A stretch of DNA of 64,000 bases. Source: JBDHAC01 sp039588215. GTDB taxonomy: Bacteria > Gemmatimonadota > Gemmatimonadetes > Palauibacterales > Palauibacteraceae. Shown in pieces: positions 59,719 to 64,000 of the stretch; the stretch's first letter is position 1; each line of letters starts with the position of its first letter. The notes beneath the pieces were generated by a model, which saw only the letters and a list, made by a program, of their open reading frames with translations, ran no database searches and had not been told where the DNA came from. The translations under genes and the position numbers were made by a program. The DNA lies in the NCBI GenBank assembly GCA_039588215.1, contig JBDHAD010000005.1:10584-74583 (forward strand), written 5' to 3'.

Positions 59719-62376
59719 ATGACACGGTTTTCGTCCGCGCTCGCACACCCCTCGGCGTCTCGCTACCGCGTACGTCTCGATCGCGGGTCGCGTTTCGTCC
59801 TCGCGGCCCTCGTCGCGCTAGCGGCGCTCGTGATCGCGTCGCCAACGGCGCTCGCTCAGGAGGCCGGGGCGCGGGAGCAACAGAAGGAGCTTCCGTCCGT
59901 TGAGGACAAGACCGATGGAATGACGCACTGGGCCGGGTTCTTCGACCTGTTCTGGGATGAGGACGAGGGGAAGCTCTACCTCCAGGTCGACCGCTGGGGC
60001 GAGGAGTTCCTGTACCAAGTCTCCCTGCCGACCGGTCTTGGGAGCAACCCGGTGGGGCTCGACCGGGGACAGCTGGGCGGGACGCATGTACTCAAAGCGG
60101 AGCGCGTCGGCCCCAAGGTGCTGCTGGTCGAGCCCAATTATGGCTTCCGGGCGCTGAGCGAGGATCCTGCCGAGAGACGAGCCGTCGCCGAGGCCTTCGC
60201 GCCTTCGACCCATTGGGGATTCAAGATCGTCGCGCGGACGGACGATCGGGTGCTGGTGGACGCGACCGACTTCTTCCTCCGGGATGCACATGGCGTCGTA
60301 CGCACGTTGGACCGCTCCGGCCAGGGCAAGTTCACGCGGGACTCTTCGCGGAGCGCCTTCTATCTGCCGCGGACCAAGTCGTTCCCCAGGAACACGGAAG
60401 TGGAGGTCTCGCTCACCTACAAGTCCGATGCGCCGGGACCGCTGGTCCGCCAGACGGCGGCGAGCGGAGAGGCGGTCACTCTGCGGCAGCACCACTCGCT
60501 GGTCGAGCTGCCGGAGGATGGATACGAGCCACGCCGCGCCGATCCGCGGGTCGGGGCGTTCGGCATCACCTTCCACGACTACGCGTCGCCGATCGACCAG
60601 CCGGTCGCGGTTCGATGGGTGTCGCGGCACCGGCTCGAGAGGGCGGACCCGACTGCAGAGCGCTCGAGACCGATCGAACCGATCGTGTACTACCTGGACC
60701 CGGGGGTGCCCGAGCCGATCCGCAGCGCGCTGATCGAAGGCGCGTCGTGGTGGAACCAGGCGTTCGAGGCGGCGGGATACATCGACGCTTTTCAGGTGGA
60801 GATGTTGCCTGACGGAGCAGATCCCATGGATCTCCGGTATAACGTGATCCACTGGACGCACCGTGCGACGCGGGGCTGGTCGTACGGCTCTTCGGTGACG
60901 GATCCGAGAACCGGTGAGATCCTCAAGGGCAACGTGAATCTGGGCAGCCTGAGGCTGCGACAGGATCACCTTCTCGCCGTGGGATTCGGATTCGAGCCTG
61001 GCTCCTCGGACTCGGGCGCCCTGGACGAGGCCCCCGCGTCGGCCTGGTCCACCGCGGGGCCGCCAGCGCAGCCCACCGGTCGGCGGTTCGGGGTCTGCGA
61101 CCTGAGCGCCGGACCTACGTTCAGCTATTTGGCGGAGGTGGCGGCGAACGGGAACGCGGCCGAGATGGCGCTCGCTCGCATCCGGCAGCTGTCCGCGCAC
61201 GAAGTCGGCCATACGCTCGGTCTCTCGCACAACTTCATCGCGAGCACCTACGAACGGGCGAGCGTGATGGACTATCCCGCCCCGCTGGTTCGCATCACGT
61301 CTGACGGCGAGCTCGATGTCTCACAGGCGTATGACGTCGATATCGGCGAGTACGACAAGTTCGTGATTCGCTGGCTGTACAGCGACTTCGCCACCGGCGT
61401 CGCGGAGGCGGGCGCGCTCGACGCGATCGTCGAGGAAGGGCTCGCGAGCGGGATACGCTTTATCTCGGACGCGGACGCGCGACCGCCCGGGGCCGCGCAT
61501 CCATTGGCGCACTTGTGGGACAACGGCGCCGATCCGATCGGGGCTCTTCGTGACGAAATCGAGGTTCGCCGGATCGGGCTCGGCCGATTCGATGCCCAGC
61601 TGATCCCCGAAGGTGAGGCCCTCTCATCGTTGCAGGGGATCCTCGTCCCCCTCTACCTGCACCACCGCTACCAGGTCGAGGCCGCGGCGCGAAGCGTGGG
61701 CGGAGCCGATTACAGCTACGCGGTCCGCGGTGACGGACAACCCGGGGTCGCGATAGTGCCGGGGGAGCGCCAGCGCGAGGCCCTGGATGCGGTGCTAGAG
61801 ACGCTGACCCCGGACTTTCTGGCCCTTCCAGACCGGGTCCTCGACCTGATCCCGCCTCGGGCGTTCTTCACCGCTGATCAGGAACTGTTCGCGAGCGGGA
61901 CCGGCCCGACATTCGATCCGTTCGGCGTCGCAGCCTCCGCGGCGGAGCTCACGGTCAGCTTGTTACTCGAATCCAGTCGAACGGCCCGTCTGGTCGAGTT
62001 CCACAGCCGGGACGCGACCAACCCGGGGTTGGACGAGGTGTTGGATGGGCTGTTGAGCGCGACGTGGCGCTCCGAACTTCCGTCCGACGCATATCTGGCG
62101 CGGGTGGCGGAGACCGTGCGCGGAGTGGTTCTCGAGCAGATGCTGGATCGCGCCACCGGTGGGAGGGGTGCGGCGCCGGTGCGGGCCATCCTGGCCGCGA
62201 ACCTGGACGAGCTCGCGTCGTGGTTGGAGGCGCGTCCCTCACCGACTCCCCACGAGCGTCTGGCGGCGAGTGACATCCGCCGCTGGCAAGAGCGTCCATA
62301 CGACCACGCCGAGCGTGCTGAGCCGGCGTCCTTGCCGCCGGGAAGCCCGATCGGACGGAACGGGGTGCGCCCTTGA
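59719..62376 (+). CDS. Exported zinc metalloprotease (DUF5117/DUF4953 type)
   Basis: An 885-residue protein with GGAGG before the ATG and a signal peptide (to about residue 47, ALAQ). A DUF5117-like N-terminal beta domain (FFDLFWDEDEGKLYLQV) is followed by a central DUF4953 metzincin-type domain with HEVGHTLGLSH near residue 494 (HExxHxxGxxH) and a Met-turn-like SVMDYPAP. A C-terminal helical region follows. Such large zincins are common in Gemmatimonadota and Bacteroidota and are thought to degrade extracellular protein. The substrate is not known. Confidence 0.88.
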   Translation: MTRFSSALAHPSASRYRVRLDRGSRFVLAALVALAALVIASPTALAQEAGAREQQKELPSVEDKTDGMTHWAGFFDLFWDEDEGKLYLQVDRWGEEFLYQVSLPTGLGSNPVGLDRGQLGGTHVLKAERVGPKVLLVEPNYGFRALSEDPAERRAVAEAFAPSTHWGFKIVARTDDRVLVDATDFFLRDAHGVVRTLDRSGQGKFTRDSSRSAFYLPRTKSFPRNTEVEVSLTYKSDAPGPLVRQTAASGEAVTLRQHHSLVELPEDGYEPRRADPRVGAFGITFHDYASPIDQPVAVRWVSRHRLERADPTAERSRPIEPIVYYLDPGVPEPIRSALIEGASWWNQAFEAAGYIDAFQVEMLPDGADPMDLRYNVIHWTHRATRGWSYGSSVTDPRTGEILKGNVNLGSLRLRQDHLLAVGFGFEPGSSDSGALDEAPASAWSTAGPPAQPTGRRFGVCDLSAGPTFSYLAEVAANGNAAEMALARIRQLSAHEVGHTLGLSHNFIASTYERASVMDYPAPLVRITSDGELDVSQAYDVDIGEYDKFVIRWLYSDFATGVAEAGALDAIVEEGLASGIRFISDADARPPGAAHPLAHLWDNGADPIGALRDEIEVRRIGLGRFDAQLIPEGEALSSLQGILVPLYLHHRYQVEAAARSVGGADYSYAVRGDGQPGVAIVPGERQREALDAVLETLTPDFLALPDRVLDLIPPRAFFTADQELFASGTGPTFDPFGVAASAAELTVSLLLESSRTARLVEFHSRDATNPGLDEVLDGLLSATWRSELPSDAYLARVAETVRGVVLEQMLDRATGGRGAAPVRAILAANLDELASWLEARPSPTPHERLAASDIRRWQERPYDHAERAEPASLPPGSPIGRNGVRP

Positions 62377-62523
62377 AGAGGGGTTCGGCGGGGCCGTCTG
62401 GCCTCGCCATTGCAGTTAGGAAGGCAAATGGGCGCGAGAGAGGCTATTCTTAAAGGCTGCGTCATGCCGAAGTGTCGGCCTGACCGCACGGTGGAATCGG
62501 GATTGCGGGGGTAAAAGGTGACG

Positions 62524-63612
62524 ATGGGCGGAAAAAGCTGCAGGATTCTCGTCCTCGGGGCGATGGCGGTCCTGGCTTCCTCCCCGGCGGTCGTCGGTCA
62601 GGCGCTGGTGGTCGTCAACGCGCATGACTCGCAGGCGGTCCTCGTCGACCCCCTCACTCAGAACATCCTCGCCCGTCTTCCGACCGGTCCCGATCCCCGC
62701 GAAGTGGCTCTCTCTCCGGATGGACGCTACGCCTACGTGACCAGCTACGGGCGGATGCGAAGGATGGGCATCGCCGCAGACGGGACTCCGTTCGGCGACA
62801 AGCCCGAATCCGTTGATGCGACCACACCGCTGGATTCCGCCGACGTCGCCGGCGTCACCGTCCTGGACCTCGCGAGCCGAAGCGTGATGTCCGCGTTCTA
62901 CACCGGTCCGTACGGACGCCTGCACGGGATCTGGGTCGGACGTGCGGGCCGGCGCCTGTGGATGACCGCGGAGGCCGATAGCGGGATCGTCGAGCTGGAT
63001 GCGCATACCGGAGAAGTACTGATGTTCTGGAAGACCGGGAGCGCCGGGAGCCAATCCGTTGTGATCGGTCCGCAGAATCGACGCATCTACGTCGCGAACG
63101 GGTCATCGGGCTTCATCACCATGATCGATCGCGTCACGGTTGTACCGCGGCGTGTGGCGACGGGGCCCGCGCCGGGGGGGCTGGCGCTTTCCCCCAATGG
63201 CTCGGAGCTGTGGGTGAGCGACCGCAGTGACAACAGCGTCACGATTCTCGGCACCGCGGGTCTCTCGCAGATCGCCCGCTTTCCGGGCGGCGGCATCGAT
63301 CCCATCCGGCTCCAGTTCCGTCCCGACGGGCTCGAGGTCTGGGTGCTGAACCGGGGCAGCCGCAACATCACCGTACTGGATGTGGCATCCGCCTCGCTCC
63401 TGCACACGATCGAGCTGGCTGCCGAGCCGCGGTCGATCGCCTTCTCCGCAGACGGCCAGCGAGCCTTTGTCACTGCCCCGAGGAACCACCAGGTCTACGT
63501 GATCGATGTTCCTGCACGCGCGGTGCTGAGCTCGTTCCGGACCGGCTCCGCGCCCCACGGGCTCGCTTGGAGCACGTGGGGCGGAGCGCGCGCCGCGGGT
63601 TCCTCGCGCTAA
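62524..63612 (+). CDS. YVTN-repeat beta-propeller protein, exported
   Basis: A 362-residue protein. ATG at 62524 has AAGGTG upstream; GTG at 62518 is in frame. A signal peptide (to about residue 26, VVGQA) precedes seven blades with phrases such as PREVALSPDGRYAYVTSYG, GGLALSPNGSELWVSDRSDNSVTIL and PRSIAFSADGQRAFVTAPRNHQVYVID, the YVTN/cytochrome-d1-like propeller. Often a binding or surface-layer module. No enzyme residues are visible. Confidence 0.8.
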   Translation: MGGKSCRILVLGAMAVLASSPAVVGQALVVVNAHDSQAVLVDPLTQNILARLPTGPDPREVALSPDGRYAYVTSYGRMRRMGIAADGTPFGDKPESVDATTPLDSADVAGVTVLDLASRSVMSAFYTGPYGRLHGIWVGRAGRRLWMTAEADSGIVELDAHTGEVLMFWKTGSAGSQSVVIGPQNRRIYVANGSSGFITMIDRVTVVPRRVATGPAPGGLALSPNGSELWVSDRSDNSVTILGTAGLSQIARFPGGGIDPIRLQFRPDGLEVWVLNRGSRNITVLDVASASLLHTIELAAEPRSIAFSADGQRAFVTAPRNHQVYVIDVPARAVLSSFRTGSAPHGLAWSTWGGARAAGSSR

Positions 63613-63808
63613 GGCGGCCGCTGCAGCGAGCCTCCTCCCGTGCGATCATCCTCCCTGCGCGGTGATGCGTGCCGTTTGGGTCGGGAACGACGCGCTTACC
63701 ATGACGTATTCCTTGGGAGTCCTGCGCCGCGGGGGTCGCCCCGACGGCCATAGACTTTGCCCGAGAGAGCTCGTACGCCCTGTGGGCGAACGTGTGAAGG
63801 AGCGTCGT

Positions 63809-64000
63809 GTGGGAAGAAACCCGGGTTTGAAGCTTCCGATTCTGGCCGCCTCCCTGGCACTCCTGTCGGGTTGTTCTGATTCGACCGGGCCCGACTCCGG
63901 CGTGCAGGTGTCAATCACGGGAGGCCCCGGTCAGGTGGTGCAGGGGAATGTCGTCACCTACACGGCCGAAGTGCGCGACGCGGCGGGCGCCATCATCGGC
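63809..64000 (+). CDS. Lipoprotein with Ig-like domain, 3' truncated
   Basis: The reading frame runs off the window after 64 codons. GTG at 63809 follows AAGGAG. The N-terminus has a short basic region, a hydrophobic stretch and lipobox LLSGC near residue 22, followed by SDSTGPDSG and the start of a Big-type Ig repeat (GQVVQGNVVTYTAEVRDAAG). It should be a surface or periplasmic lipoprotein with an adhesin-like fold. Confidence 0.7.
   Translation, partial: MGRNPGLKLPILAASLALLSGCSDSTGPDSGVQVSITGGPGQVVQGNVVTYTAEVRDAAGAIIG

Noticed and set aside
1..64000. CRISPR arrays, insertion sequences, rRNA and tRNA genes
   Set aside because: No spaced repeat array, transposase, or rRNA/tRNA sequence signature was recognised on either strand by reading; covariance searches were not possible.

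Overview
The window is high-GC bacterial chromosome. Its content points to a Gemmatimonadota-like heterotroph: many exported peptidases and amidohydrolases, a sortilin/VPS10-type BNR giant protein, DUF3179 and DUF481 proteins, zinc metalloproteases, and lipoproteins with short STGP/SGP-type mature N-termini. This assignment is an inference from gene families; no rRNA or tRNA gene was seen. Genes are dense, with many 1-4 base stop/start overlaps.

Layout. 1-3034: 3' end of an Omp85-type outer-membrane barrel, then a minus-strand pair (DUF4956 membrane protein and an SdiA-regulated-like lipoprotein) coupled by a one-base overlap. 3197-7436: M28-like peptidase, two small envelope proteins and a sodium:solute symporter, probably one operon. 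7719-16433: VPS10/BNR exoprotein, CapA-type phosphoesterase, an M20D amidohydrolase with an Asp/Glu racemase, and a beta-lactamase-fold serine hydrolase. 16434-18748: a geneless leader followed by an orphan TadE/TadG pair. 18859-21717: a membrane-stress cluster (coiled-coil membrane protein, MscL, ECF sigma factor, small membrane protein, MscS-like channel), followed by a DUF481 protein. 22869-31185: GH20 hexosaminidase, kelch and DUF3179 proteins, a SigR/RsrA-like sigma/anti-sigma pair, and PEP synthase. 31404-45674: SRAP protein, C-N hydrolase, alpha/beta hydrolase, M1 aminopeptidase, HAD and PPOX enzymes, NudC, PQQ-type sugar dehydrogenase, BNR/sialidase protein, sirtuin, EamA transporter, Tat-exported class V aminotransferase and a small lipoprotein. 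45942-50403: an operon of three amidohydrolase-fold proteins. 50715-53870: two related lipoprotein genes, each preceded by a conserved intergenic element. 54271-64000: M20 peptidase, plug-like envelope protein, CDP-alcohol phosphotransferase, DUF2231/TPR protein, MFS transporter, zincin metalloprotease, beta-propeller protein and a truncated lipoprotein.

Together the genes describe a cell that digests peptides and amino sugars outside the cytoplasm, imports the products (SSS, MFS, EamA), and monitors its envelope and redox state with two ECF sigma systems.

The most unusual feature is the pair of about 223-225-base elements at 52010-52232 and 53567-53791. They share hairpins whose stems vary in a compensatory way and whose wobble pairs fit only the plus strand, and both end in a hairpin followed by a T-rich tract. 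They look like two copies of an undescribed structured RNA lying divergently upstream of the paired lipoprotein genes.
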